This document shows, in pieces, positions 1 through 11,073 of a stretch of DNA of 64,000 nt. How positions within the stretch are numbered: position 1 is the first letter of the stretch; the number at the start of each line of letters is the position of its first letter. The notes under the pieces were generated by a model. The model was not told the origin of the DNA. It saw only the letters and a list, made by a program, of their open reading frames with translations, and searched no databases. Source of the stretch: Alnus glutinosa (lineage: Eukaryota; Streptophyta; Magnoliopsida; Fagales; Betulaceae); contig NC_084886.1 in the NCBI RefSeq assembly GCF_958979055.1, forward strand, positions 43,698,654 to 43,762,653, read 5' to 3'. A program made the position numbers and the translations under genes.

Positions 1-340
1 GAGAGTTGTTTTCAAAGTTTGGTGAGGTGGATGATGTTGTCATTAAGAGTTCCAAGAAAAAAGGTTCAGCACTTGTTGTAATGGCGACTAAAGATGCAGC
101 AGTGAGTTGATGATCATACTATATTTATCCCCTGAACTTGTAATGTTTCTTTTTGGTTCTTTTGTAAGTACTTACGTTGTTTTTTTTTTTTCTTCTAGGT
201 TGCTGCTACAGGAAGTTTGTGTGGTCATCTTTCAAATCCTTTGAGTGTTTTACTTCTTCTACCACCAAAGGCAGCCGAGACTTCAAGTGCCATGAGTTCC
301 CCAACGGCATTTGAGGATGCTGTGCTTATGAAACTTCAAG
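1..340 (+). pseudogene. Partial second copy of the DNAJC17-like gene (3' coding part)
   Basis: Bases 1-101 match the end of the main coding exon of the complete gene (about 15496-15596) almost base for base, including the RRM segment GEVDDVVIKSSKKKG and the GT donor at 102. The intron is also very similar, so this is a genomic duplication, not a processed copy. The next exon (199-340) encodes VAATGSLCGHLSNP and AFEDAVLMKLQ like the intact gene, but lacks about 39 bases in its middle and two bases at its end. The following acceptor (438) then leads out of frame to a stop. The window starts inside this copy, so its 5' part is unseen. It is probably non-functional, though an expressed truncated form is possible. 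Confidence 0.75.
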
Positions 341-438
341 GTTTGATCTAAATATAAATAATAAAATATGAAAATTACTAAATTACCCTTTACCCTAGTT
401 TTACATCTGATAGACATTCTTTTCCTTTCACTTTCAGG

Positions 439-896
439 CTTCAGCCGACAGCACAAAGCTCATTGATCTGCGTCTCACTACATCGGATCCCTTCAGATCT
501 CTCCGCCAACCAGCCTTTCTGCTGGTTCCCTTCAGCGGCGTCATTGAACCCAGTTGCCATTCTGGAAGTGGGTACGGGGATTACCTTAGTTCTGGCCACT
601 CAGCCACCATCCCACACTCAGCATCAAACGCAGATGGTGGTGATGGCCATTCGGCCCATTCTGGAAGTGGCGGGTACGGGGATTACCTCAATATGGCTCA
701 AGGTTTCTTGAAGAAACAGTGATTCCAACTGCTTTTCTATACTTGTCTGCTTATGTCCACCCTTTGTCTTTTACTTTTGCTGAATTTCTCTCTCACTTTT
801 CTCTTTGTAATTAGGTGTTTTCTTGTATACTCCCAGTGTACCAAGGGACGCCTTACGCTTTTTTAATGAGATTGACTTCTTACTTATAAAAAAAAT
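439..896 (+). mobile_element. LINE-type 3' tail with coding-like upstream stretch
   Basis: The last 80 bases (about 818-896) carry the same 3' tail as the LINE copies at 2270-3154 and 63096-64000: a TCTTGTATACTCCC-like motif, then GACGCCTTACGCTTTTTTAA and TTACTTATAAAAA. Upstream, one frame stays open from the splice acceptor at 438 to a TGA at 720 and contains a duplicated block: HSGSGYGDYL at about 558-587 and HSGSGGYGDYL at about 657-689. I do not recognise this peptide. It may be LINE-derived or host sequence carried along. No target duplication was found. Confidence 0.5.
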
Positions 897-1541
897 CTAT
901 TCTGTACTTGTGCTTTGCTTTGTGGATTTTTAGCCTTTGGAATTTGGATTGTAGTGTGACTGAAACAGGTCTGTCAGAATATGTTCAGTGTGCTAATCTA
1001 TTTAGCCCAACGTGTATTTCTCCCTTATCTCATCAGATTGCAATATCAGGTTAGATCTAGCTAGCTCATGCATATATTTCGCAATTTCTTGACTCTGAGC
1101 TGCGTCTTGACCATTTGGTTACAATAAACCCAAATTGGCTCCTCCCTGCAACGAATTCCCATGGCGAGTCCTCCTCTAACTCAACTTGCGACTGTACTTA
1201 ACATATATTTTAGTCATGTAATTTTTTTTTGTCACTTCTGGGATTGCTCTCGACTCACTGTTAGTTTTATAGGTGAGGTGGCATATGCCATCTACTTTAG
1301 CTCCTCTTTTTCCTTCACTTTTCTCATGATCTGATTGGCATTTTGGGTTCTTTGAGTTTGGATTGTGCTGTCAACATGGAAGATGGATACTTGATGAGAT
1401 TGAAGACTGGGAAAAGAAGTTTGCTCATTTTCTGTGCTTTCATTAGCCGACACCAGAAGCATTCTGATAAGTAATACAGTGATTTGTGATTCGATTTAAA
1501 ATATTTTTGGTTGGTTATTGTGCATTTCTTCACATTTTCAG
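897..1541. other. No gene recognised
   Basis: AT-rich sequence between the LINE tail and the first recognisable importin-like exon. It could hold diverged intron of the importin-like fragment; no convincing exon was found. Confidence 0.4.
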
Positions 1542-4500
1542 GTTGATGCCAGACATCATCAACTGTGTTTTAAACATAGTAAAATATAGCAGGAATATCA
1601 GTGTAAGATTTGTTTTGAATTTGTAATGCAAGAAAGCATATCTTGAACATCTTATATTAGTTTTGCGCACAACTTGTTCTGTTTTAGCACCAAAACTTCA
1701 TTTGCAGCCTACTGATTTTTTTTAACCATTGTGTTTGTGCTTTCATGTGATTCCGTATGGCTCTTAGCCTGATTTTGCTTGCATAAGTACAGCGTTGCCA
1801 TAGTTGGCCATTTAGCTGATTTGTTGGTCATTTTAGAACTTAAAAGTAATTTTTCTTGTGCAGGAGCTTGATTTTTTATTAGATAGGGTTGTTTCCCTAG
1901 CTTTTGATGTGATTTCGCATGTCATGGAGACAAGCCCTGTAAGTAATTAGTATTTCTTTTTCTTTTCTTTTCTTTTCTTTTTTTCTTTTTTGGGGGGGAG
2001 GGAGTTGCTCAATATTACCCTAAGTGGCATTCACAAGACCTCCTAGTTATTTAAAAAGTTAGCCAGTAGGATGTGACTGTTGGTATCCTTAGTTTAATTG
2101 CAACATTCTTTCTTTAAGATATTCATTCTCATTTACAACAGGGGTGGAGATTAGTTTCACCTCATTTTACCTTTTTGTTGGAACACTGCAATCTTTCCAG
2201 CATTAGTTATGAATGAAAAAGCGAGGTTTCTGGAAGAAGTTTACATATTATTGTTTCAAAATTGCTTTTAGGTGATGTCGGAGAGTGGGGCTCCCATTTA
2301 CCCGTCCGAGTCCAAATCGGTCTTGAGACATCACCGGAATCGAAGGCTAATACTTCTCAGAGGGTTGTTTCTTTGTTCGATGAGGCGGTGACAGCTTTTA
2401 GGGCTCCATCGACGCCGTGTCTGGGTGCTTCTTCTCAGGTTTTGGGCGGGACCGTGGTCCAGTCCTCGCCAAAGCCAGGTGGGGGAGTGGGTAAGCCTCC
2501 TCCGTCTAGCTTTCTTCGGCATGGTTTCCTCCTCCCGAGTGTTCCGCCCCCTTTGAGTGGCTGTGCTTCTTTGACTACTGATAAGGGTGTAATTTTCAAA
2601 TCGAATGGCTTGATCCAATCTCAGGAGTGGCCGGTTGGTTTTTGCCCGTTTGGTGAGATTGTTGTGTGGGATCAGGGGGTTGAAGACAGGGTTGGGGAGG
2701 AAGGAGACTCTCCTTACCCTTTGAGTGTTTGTCTTCTCGACATGCCCTTGGATTGGGATTCGGATGGTGTTGAGGATGTTGACACGTCCTTCGCGTTGTT
2801 GGATGCAATGGAAGAGGATTTTCTTCGGGGTAATAAGGGTAAGCGGCTTAAGACTAAAGGGAGGAGAGAGTTGCAGAATCTGAAGAGCTCCATCAACTTC
2901 AGTGATGAGAGCAGGCCCTCTAGGAGTAGGAGAGGAAAGGCTCAAGCTCTGTAGCGTTGAGTGCTCTTAGTGGGTTTTGGGTTCTAGGGTAGGTCTTTGT
3001 GGGTTTTGTGCTTTAGGGCTTAGGTCCTTGTGGGTTTCTTTCTTTTTGGGCTGTTTCTTTTTCTCTTTCTAGCTAGGTGCTTTCTCTTGTATTCTTCCGA
3101 TGTACTTAGGGGCGCCTTACGCTTTAATAAAACTCTTTATTACTTATCAAAAAAAAAATTGCTTTTTGGTTAAAGGATGAGTTATTTATTTAAACCCTGA
3201 CTTTATAATGGTTATGCTTGAAAATAGGATAGTGCAGAGTGGGAAGAAGATGCAGATGAATACATACGGAAGAATCTTCCATCTGATCTTGTATGAAAGT
3301 TAATTATGATCTTTTCAAAATATTAGTTAAACTTTGATTAGCTATCATTTCACTGCTTTTAATCATATACAGGAAGAAATTTCTGGTTGGATAGAGGATT
3401 TGTTTACAGCCAGAAAAAGCGCAATAAACTTACTGTGTTATTTCAATGTCAAAGGTTGCTACTTGGTATTCCTCAGTAAATGTCTTTGAGCGATTTCTCT
3501 TGATAAGTAATATTGTTTACGTTGTCATCTGGTTCCTACAGGGTCCTCCACTGGGCACTTCTAGTAGTGGTTCTTCAGCTTCATCAAAGCGCCAAAAAGG
3601 TGAAAAGAACAAGAGATATGGTCAGCACCATTTTATGGGAGAGTTGTTTGCGCTTCCATTTTTGTCAAAGTTTCCTATTCCTTCCGATGCAAATGCATCC
3701 CAAACTAGAATTTTAAATGAGTGAGTTCATGAATGTCTCTCTGATATAACCCATTAATTACAATTTGAAACTGTCTTTCTTGTAAAATAAATTGAAGGTT
3801 TGTTTACAGATGCTTGTGTGTTAATTTGTTTTGTTGTTTTTCCCTATCACATTTGGGGGATGGGGGATGGAGGATGGCGAATAATTAACTATTGGAAGCA
3901 TTCCCAATGACTTCCCCCGAGGTGGTGCCTTGTTTGAATAATTGCTGCTTTTCGCCATCACCTCCTCTATGTGAAATGGCTTCCGCTTATGATTCTTTTT
4001 GAACTGTGTTAATTCTGTTCCTTTTGTATCTTTTTGTATATGTGTTTTTTTTTTCTTCCTAATGTTGTTGTCAAATATGACAGTTATTATGGTGTTCTGA
4101 TGGCATACGGTGGTCTGCAAGACGTAAGGGGCTCTCACCGCATTAATTTAGTCAATGGTGAGTTATTGTTTAGTTAGTATTTACAATTAAAATTTATAAT
4201 CGTAATATTGCATACAGAGTTTCTAAGGGAGCAAGAACCTGGATATGTAACAAGTCTTGTTTGTACTCTGGTGCTACCATTATATAAGATGTCTGTGTGC
4301 CTACCATACTTGGTCGCCAGTGCAAATTGGGTACTTGGAGAGCTTGCACCCTGTCTGCCAGAAGAAAGATTGTTTTCTTTCTTATGCCATCTCTTTTACT
4401 TTTTTCTTTCACAAGGAAGAAGTGCTTATCACTTGATACTTGCTATATCACACTTATTACTTCCTGTGTTGTTTCTATATACTTGAGCAACTGAATTATT

Positions 4501-4996
4501 AATTTTTAATGAAAAACACCACCACACGTCCCTCCCTGAGTTTCAGTCTTGCTTTCAGGAGATGAGTGCAGATGTATATTCTCCATTGCTGAAGGCATTG
4601 GCCATGCCGGATAAAGAAGATACTTCTTGTTATCCTGTCAGGGTTTCCGCTGCAGGAGCAATTGCTACACTTCTTGAGGTATGTCTCTGAATGAATAGTT
4701 TTGGATTTTGTAATGGCAGTCGTTACAACTTACAATGTCATTCTGGGTTTTCACCTGGCTTTTATTCTTGTTCTTTTCAGAATGACTATGCGCCACCCGA
4801 GTGGTTGCCTCTTCTTGAAGTTGTGATTGGCAGGATTAGTAATCGAGACGAAGAAAGCTCCATTTTATGTCAGCTTCTCAGTTCCATAGTGGAGGCTGGA
4901 GATGAAAATGTTGCATTTCATATCCTGTACATTGTTTCATCATTGGTTGGTGCAATCTCGAAGTTGATACCTGCTAATCCGGAGCCTTGGTCTCAA
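1542..4996 (+). pseudogene. Importin-beta-like (ARM/HEAT repeat) gene, middle exons only
   Basis: Eight consecutive exons encode the middle of a plant importin-beta superfamily protein (At3g17340/importin-7/8-like nuclear transport receptor): 1542-1602 (LMPDIINCVLNIVKYS), 1864-1938 (ELDFLLDRVVSLAFDVISHV), 3228-3290 (EWEEDADEYIRKNLPSDL), 3373-3454, 3542-3720, 4084-4123 (YYGVLMAYGGLQD), 4221-4363 (FLREQEPGYVTSLV) and 4559-4678 plus 4781-4996 (NDYAPPEWLPLLEVVIGR). HEAT-type helices are evident. The family protein is about 1,000 residues; neither the N-terminal third nor the C-terminal exons occur here. Two lesions point to decay. The donor after 4363 reads GA instead of GT. The phase is not kept between the exons ending at 3454 and starting at 3542, consistent with one extra G. 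A LINE sits in the second intron. C-terminal exons of the same family lie on the other strand at 59.9-61.7 kb. Confidence 0.75.
2270..3154 (+). mobile_element. Internally deleted LINE copy with target duplication
   Basis: The insertion is flanked by a 12-bp direct repeat, AAAATTGCTTTT, at 2258-2269 and 3155-3166, and ends in a poly(A) run. It lies in an intron of the importin-like fragment. A reading frame runs from the left end to a stop at 2952-2954, ending in a basic, Ser/Arg-rich segment (GRRELQNLKSSINF, then SRSRRGKAQAL). From memory of plant L1-type LINEs this resembles the end of ORF1. It is followed directly by about 200 bases of 3' UTR and the family tail (GGGGCGCCTTACGCTTTAAT). No reverse transcriptase is present, so ORF2 is missing. 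The exact target duplication and open frame suggest a fairly young insertion. Confidence 0.75.
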
Positions 4997-6265
4997 GTAT
5001 GTGTGGATATCCTTGGCTAGTCTGCTGGTTTGTAATCATTTTTAAAATCCAATTATGGTATTTTGTATTGACCACTTAAATGACTGCATGAAGACACTGC
5101 TTATAAATGCAATTTTTGTGGCTTATTAATTAGGCTTCACCAAGGAAGGAAATATTTTGATCAACTGCATTTCCTAGTCTATTACATTCTATTAATCAGA
5201 AACTAAAAAGGTTTCAAGTACAAAGTTTCACATATTTGAGCTGGTTGAATTTTGAATCACTATTTCCCCTATGCTTTTGCCCATTTAAATGGTAGGTTTG
5301 GGTTCTCAAATACAGATCCTTTGCTTTGACTGATCAATATTGCTGATGTAATACTCATTATCTAAATATTTGTCTACTTGTGCATCTGCACCAGCATGTG
5401 CAATTGACCCATCGGTTGGTGGTTCGTCTACTTCTGTTCATTGATGTTGCGACATATTCCTCATGGTAAATACGTTTACTTCATTTGTTGATAAGTGTTG
5501 CATGCATAAATCTGCTTTAAGTTTGACTTTTACTGGGATTTGAAACATTTGAATTCCTGATCCGCAACTCATTTGTGTTGAAAAAAAAAAGGGGTTTGAA
5601 AATGATATAATTGATGATTAGTTAAGTATGGTACATTCGCTGTGTTTCCATAAAAGAAATATGGAGGTTTAGCTACCATTCGATCAACACTCTTGCAAGG
5701 ATTTGCTTTGAATAGATTTGAACTTCCACATTTGGTGATTTTCGGGCATCTATTTCTTCCACCCATGTAGTGTCAACAAAAGAACTGGAGTCATCAAGAT
5801 AAGTAATTCTGCTCGTCGAACAATCGTTCATCTCTCGCTGATGTGGCACCACGCCATGTCAGCCCTCATTTTAAAATTTAAAAAAAAAAAAAAAAAAAAA
5901 TTCAAATCCATCGTATGTTAAATGCTGGATTCCATTTTCTTTCTTCCCCTAAAGTTTTTCTCCCCAATCTTTTCCTCCCTTTCTCCATCTCCTCCTTCAA
6001 CCCGACCGGCTGCCACCCACGAGCCCGCCATCGTCGACCACCAACTACCACCGCCACCAATACGTCCAACTCCATCTCTGGATCTCCGGCCAAAAGGTAT
6101 TGTTTTCAGTTCCTTCAAATCTTTCCCTCCCTCTCTCCATCTCCTCCCTCCACCCCACCGACCGCCACCCGCCACCACCATAGTTGATGAAAGCAAATAA
6201 ACACCGGTCCCTAAAAACCACCACCTCCAACATTCCCACACTCAACTTTTGAATTTGACTTGGCA
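4997..6265. other. Intergenic; pyrimidine- and GC-rich block at its end
   Basis: No gene was found at 4997-5900; the next importin-like exon expected after 4996 is absent. An A-run lies at 5881-5900. Bases 5930-6240 are CT/CCG-rich and contain two related blocks (about 5977-6030 and 6124-6178, sharing TCTCCATCTCCTCC). The block looks like the 5' leader of the adenylate kinase fragment that follows. Confidence 0.4.
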
Positions 6266-6598
6266 ATGGCGGTGCTGAACCGCTTGTGGAGAGCCAAAGC
6301 CTCAACGCCGATCTCCTCTGTCGCCGCTTCCACAATCTGAACACTCTTTTCTTGCTCTACACCAAATTCCGGAGCTGACCTCGAAGTGCTGTCTCTACTC
6401 ACCCAAATCCCCCTCCCTCTACGCCATGGCCCCAAGGACAGAAACGTCCAGTGGGTGTTCCTCGGCTGCCCCGGTGTCGGAAAGGGCACCTACGCGTCCC
6501 CCCTCTCCCACCTCCTCAGCATCCCCCACATCGCCACCGGCGATCTTGTCCGCGAAGAGCTCTCCTCCTCCGGCCCCCTTGCTTCCCAGATCCCCTAG
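6266..6598 (+). pseudogene. Adenylate kinase (organellar type), first exon only
   Basis: The frame starting at ATG 6266 reads MAVLNRLWRAKAS, an Arg/Ser-rich presequence, then meets TGA at 6338. The same frame reopens and encodes [20 protein letters not shown], followed by [19 protein letters not shown]. This is the start of a plant plastid/mitochondrial adenylate kinase (ATP + AMP = 2 ADP). The P-loop (GCPGVGKGT) and the ATGDLVRE motif of the AMP-binding region are both intact. The frame then ends at TAG 6596 where the family continues with further exons, none of which follow. With an internal stop and no NMP-lid, LID or C-terminal parts (family about 285 residues), this is a gene fragment. 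Confidence 0.75.
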
Positions 6599-7439
6599 GG
6601 TTCCATTTTCTGTTTCAATTTCAGCTGCTTCTTTATTTTCTTTGGCTTTTCCTAAATTCTTGTTCTTAAAATTGCGTTTATGATTGAATACTCTCACACA
6701 CAAGCAATACACCTCAAGTCAGCTAAATAAGCATATGGATATTCCCGGCCTTTACGTGGAAACTAAAGGACACTTCTTTGGGAGTTATTGTGCTTAGAAT
6801 ATGGCTTGCTCATTTTTTTTTTTAATTTTTTCCTTTTTTCTTTTGCAGGGGGGGGGGGGGGGGGTTCCAAGAACTTCGGCTGTACTGAGTAAGACCCTTG
6901 TGGCTCTCTTTTGTCTGTTAAGTTTCTAATGTTTGAATTCCACAGCATTTGAGTTCATAGACTCAAAAGTATTGGGTTCAATTCCATCATAATTTTTATC
7001 CGATGGACAATTGGGCTTTAAGTAGGGGGAGTTAATGTCACTTCAGATTTATCACTTTTTTCTACCAAGTGAAATCTGTGTGTGGATGAGATAGAAGCAG
7101 TTTTAGGTGTCCAAATTATAGCAATTTAGGAAAATTTTGTAACAAACTCAGTTGTTCTCATTACTTGCCCACGCAACTGAATCCACGCGAACTCTTTTAC
7201 AAAAATTATAATTTGATCAATTAATTGTTGTGAATTTTGAATTCATTTCAACCCGTAAGATTACAATAATTGATTTTATATTTTTTCTTTAAATTATTGT
7301 GCTTACGGAATCTAACCTAGCTCCTTATTTAGGTCGCTTTTTATTAGTTTCAAATGAGAAGTCGGCCCTAAATTTCACCTCTCAGAAAACAGATATGAGA
7401 TCTGCTCCCTCCTCCTCTCACTTTTCCTTTCTACTCCCT
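6599..7439. other. No gene recognised; contains a G homopolymer
   Basis: AT-rich DNA with a run of about 16 G at 6849-6864 flanked by T runs. No coding signal or clear transposon ends were seen. Confidence 0.4.
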
Positions 7440-7998
7440 GCTCTTATTCCCCCCTCCCATTCTGATTTTTTTTTTTTTATTTGTAGGTGTTCTCCGATTA
7501 TGCAGTGCATCCGTCTATCTACCTTCATGTTGTGCCGTTCATCTTCTCCTTCGCCGCTGCTGCTATTTGTTGGTTGTGTTTTTTTTGCTTTGAATAAGAG
7601 TTTTCTTTTTTTAAAAAAATTTGCCCTTATAGACTATCTATGGGATGAAGGTTAGTCAGGTGTGAGGGGTTATCTCTCAAGCCCTGGATAATTCGGTGTG
7701 AGGGGTTATCTCTCACGACCGATTTAAATAAATTTTTCTAGGATATTTGGCTACCCTTGTCTTATATCTAGTTTGCTCAGAACAAATCTGCTCTTTAACT
7801 ATTTTTGTACATGGGTTAGCGGAAGATAAAAAATCATATATAACACATTATTGTAAGAATTTTGTTTGTATCTATGACTATGTAACCTCATTGCATGTGG
7901 TTATGATTTTGTAGAGCTTTATGCTTTGTGATGTAAGAGTTCTATATTTTTTATCTTTGATCAATGAAATTCTTAGATATTTCATTCAAAAAAAAAAA
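7440..7998 (+). mobile_element. LINE 3' UTR-like fragment with poly(A)
   Basis: A pyrimidine-rich leader is followed by a short direct repeat (GGTGTGAGGGGTTATCTCTC at about 7659 and again at about 7694). Then comes an AT-rich tail ending TTGATCAATGAAATTCTTAG with a poly(A) run at 7987-8001. The layout is that of a 5'-truncated LINE tail of a different lineage from the copy at 2270. No coding domain is visible and the 5' limit is a guess. Confidence 0.4.
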
Positions 7999-9282
7999 AA
8001 AAGTTGCTTTTTATTTAATTCAAAAATAAAATAAAATTTATGAAATCAAATAATTGAAATAAAATAGAATAAGAAAATAAATCACATAAAATAATTGATT
8101 TGTGCAGCCCCTAGGCTTATATGTCCACACCAAACTGATCAGCAAAACGCTGTTGGGTCACTTTTAAAGTCGGAGATGGTACTTCCGTCCAACTTTCATC
8201 AAAAAATCGACAGAAGTCCACGTCAGCATCTTTAAGAAATAGACCGTCTTATGCCGCACTAAATTTTTATTTTTATTTTTATTTTTAAAAAATGTAGCTC
8301 GAGCAACCTCTTTAAGCAAAATGAGAAATGGCTCATGGCCGATTTGGGGGCGGTTCAAAAACCACCCCTAAAGCCCTTGGGGGTGGCTCCTCTATATTTT
8401 TCATAAAGTTTTTTTTTTTGAAAAAAAAAAAAAAATTTGATGTTTTTCATTTTTTTTTTTAGTGGGGCATAGGACTTGTGTTTATTTGTTAAAGATGCTA
8501 ATGTAGATTGATGGAAGTTAGACGGAGGTACTATCTATAATACAAAATTAAACACATGTAACAAAAAAATAAAGTTGTTAAATCACATGGAACAAAAATG
8601 TATTTAACCTATTATTTTTTTAAAATATCCATTCTTAGGAATGATTATTCCTCATTTTTAAGAATAGTTATTCCTTTAAAAAAAAAAAAAAAATTGAATA
8701 GTTATTCATGTTGGAAAGAAATAGCCTCATTTTTTTTTCCCCAAAAAACTAATATGTTTGACAATTTTATGGGCCAAAAAAAAAAAAAAAAAACAGAAAA
8801 AAAAAAAAGAACAAAAACAATCGTCTCCGTGGATGATCGACCACCCCAACAAAAGCATTAGGGGCATGCCACCACCCCCTACTATCCTCGGCGTCCACCC
8901 CGAGGGGCTTTAGGGGTGATGTCACCGCTTTTGAAGCTTTTGTTAGGAACCTTAGGGTGTTCAACGGTATATGCGAGATAACCTTTTTTTTTTTCTTTTT
9001 TTTTTTATTGCCAAAAAAAAACAATTAATGGCTTTTTGGGAAAAAAAAAAATTAAGAAATTTATGAAAAGTATGATTCAATTTCACTTAGAAAATGTCCG
9101 TCATTTATTTGTTGTCACTACACAAAAGAAAATAATGAGATTAAATTTCTGCTTCTTGTATTATTAGTAATATTCACTCCTATTCCTAGAGGATTACTTT
9201 TTTTCTTTTTTCCTATTTTTTTCTTCCCCTAATTAAATAAATAAAAAAAATTTACAAGGGAAAAGTGGGCAATCTTAATAAT
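7999..9282. repeat. AT-rich intergenic DNA with homopolymers and GC-rich blocks
   Basis: Long A and T runs (8407-8460, 8775-8808, 8984-9050) alternate with GC-rich blocks (about 8335-8390 and 8860-8945) of the GGGGTGG...CCACCCC type. Short segments such as AGGAATGATTATTCC (about 8638) match the element at 9283-9866. These look like decayed MITE pieces; no gene was seen. Confidence 0.4.
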
Positions 9283-9866
9283 GGTTTGCGGAATGACTAT
9301 TCTATTAATTGGAATACAAGGTGGTGGAATTGAAATTTAGTTTAGTAACAACTCATATACATTAATTAGAATACAATCAAAATTACTAAAAAAACCTCAC
9401 ATTATATATATATATTTTAAAAAAAAAACCTAAATTAAAAAAAAAAAAAAATTAAAAAAATTTGAAAACTATAGGGTGGCTGACCACCACAATGGGTGGT
9501 CGGCCACCCCCGTATGAGTCTGGGGGTGGCCACGACCACCCTTGAGCCATATGTGGCTGGCCGACCACCCATTGCCGACTGTTAAGGGGGGGGGGGGTTT
9601 CCTTCTTTTTTTTTAAAAAAAAAAAATTGAAAGAAAATAAAAAATAATAGTTTTTTTTTTTTTTTGAAAATCTAGTATATTCCCATTTGAATAACTATTC
9701 TTCTCATTTTTTAGAGGAATTGGTATTCCTCTTCGTAATGAAATAGGTATTCCAATGGGAATAACTATTCTAAGGAATAGATCTCTACCAAACATGAATG
9801 ACTATTCATATGAAATAATTATTCCATTTCAGGGGTTTATTCCGCTAACCAAAAAAGCCATAAGTT
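9283..9866. mobile_element. Degenerate MITE-like element, Tourist/Harbinger resemblance
   Basis: The ends are roughly inverted: GGTTTGCGGAATGACTATTC at about 9283 and the complement of GGTTAGCGGAATAAAC at about 9850. Sub-terminal stretches are rich in GGAATA/TATTCC words. The centre (9475-9585) is a GC-rich palindromic block built from GGGTGGTCGGCCACCC-like words. No target duplication could be fixed. Confidence 0.35.
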
Positions 9867-9974
9867 TATAAGCATTAGTTAATATTGGGATTTTTAATTA
9901 TTAATTTAATTAGATAAATTTAATATCCGTTGATAAAATAAAATAAGATAAATTTAATAAGATAAACTAAACTA

Positions 9975-10653
9975 GGACTCAATTTATTTCGGCATAAAAT
10001 GTTTTATGTTGAAAATGTCTAAAAATGATTTTGGATGTAAAACATCTTTCAGTATTTAGCTCATATGGAAAATCATTAAATATTTATTATATTTTCGTGC
10101 AATCATTATAATTTATAAATAACAACTTTTATTCACAACATAAAACTATGAATTTTTTTTTTAAAAAAAATGAACCTAAAAATCATGTTTAATTAAAATA
10201 TACACATATAGATTAACAGTTACCATATATTTTCATATAAATGAGGAGTTGCGAATAAGAGAGAGATGGTAAAGAGGAGTTGCAAAAAAAAAAAAAATGT
10301 GTGATAATGTAAGGTTTTCGGAGTGGGATTGAGATCTAGTACAACTGTTTGCTCATATTATTTGCAATTGTGAGATTACTCTTTGTGGGGTCCACATGCC
10401 AAGCGGTGTTCGGGTAGTATGAGAATTGCTTGGGCATGTAGGCTTCATAAAAAGCTCTCTCGCAGTTGCACGCTCGAGTGTGTGGGAGAGCGGTGAAAAA
10501 TGGTTTGCACAAATGAGAAGCATATAAACCATTTTACTATCATGAAAGTTATTTCATTTTGTCAACTGAAAATGTTTTTAGTTGACCAGTATTTTATACC
10601 ACATCAAATACTCAAAAATGGAGAAAACATTTTACGTCGAAAACAAACAGGAC
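9975..10653. mobile_element. MITE-like element of the (G)CTCCGTTTGTTT family
   Basis: The left end reads GGACTCAATTTATTTCGGCA then TAAAATGTTTT. The right end, reversed, reads GTCCTGTTTGTTTTCGACG then TAAAATGTTTT. The same terminal plan occurs in the element at 53820-54397 and as one end at about 45408. There is no coding capacity. Target duplication not resolved. Confidence 0.5.
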
Positions 10654-10710
10654 ATTAAAAAAAAAATTAAAGTTTATCTTTGTGCACTTTAATTAATAAT
10701 TACATATAGA

Positions 10711-11055
10711 GGAAACTTTACTTAACCCATTTGATTGTCGCCACTTTTGTAATTACTCTCATAAACTTAAAAAACTTTCAACATAATGTATGTATCTATC
10801 ATTTAATTTTTTTTTTCAATTTCACCAATTCGTTAAGATTTCCCGTTAAATCTTATCAAAATTCTTAAAAATACCTAACTTTGGTTTTTTTTTTATTTTT
10901 TTATTTTTTTTATTTTAATATATATATATTCTAAAGATTCATATATGGATATTTTTACAAATTTCGTTAAATGTTGATGATGGTATGACAAATATAGTTC
11001 ACGAGGCCAAATTATGAATGAGTGGTATTTCATAGGTGAAAAAAGGTAATTACCT
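10711..11055. mobile_element. MITE-like element, same family as 42387-42816
   Basis: The left end (GGAAACTTTACTTAACCCAT at 10711, then AATTACTCTCATAAACTT) matches the left end of the element at 42387-42816. The right end is poorer. The two copies share the order of sub-terminal words, including TTTCCCGTTAAATCTTA-like sequence. Confidence 0.4.
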
Positions 11056-11073
11056 AGACATTTTTCAAGTTAA

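Noticed and set aside
2331-2945. 204-codon minus-strand frame
   Set aside because: Antisense shadow of the LINE frame on the + strand.
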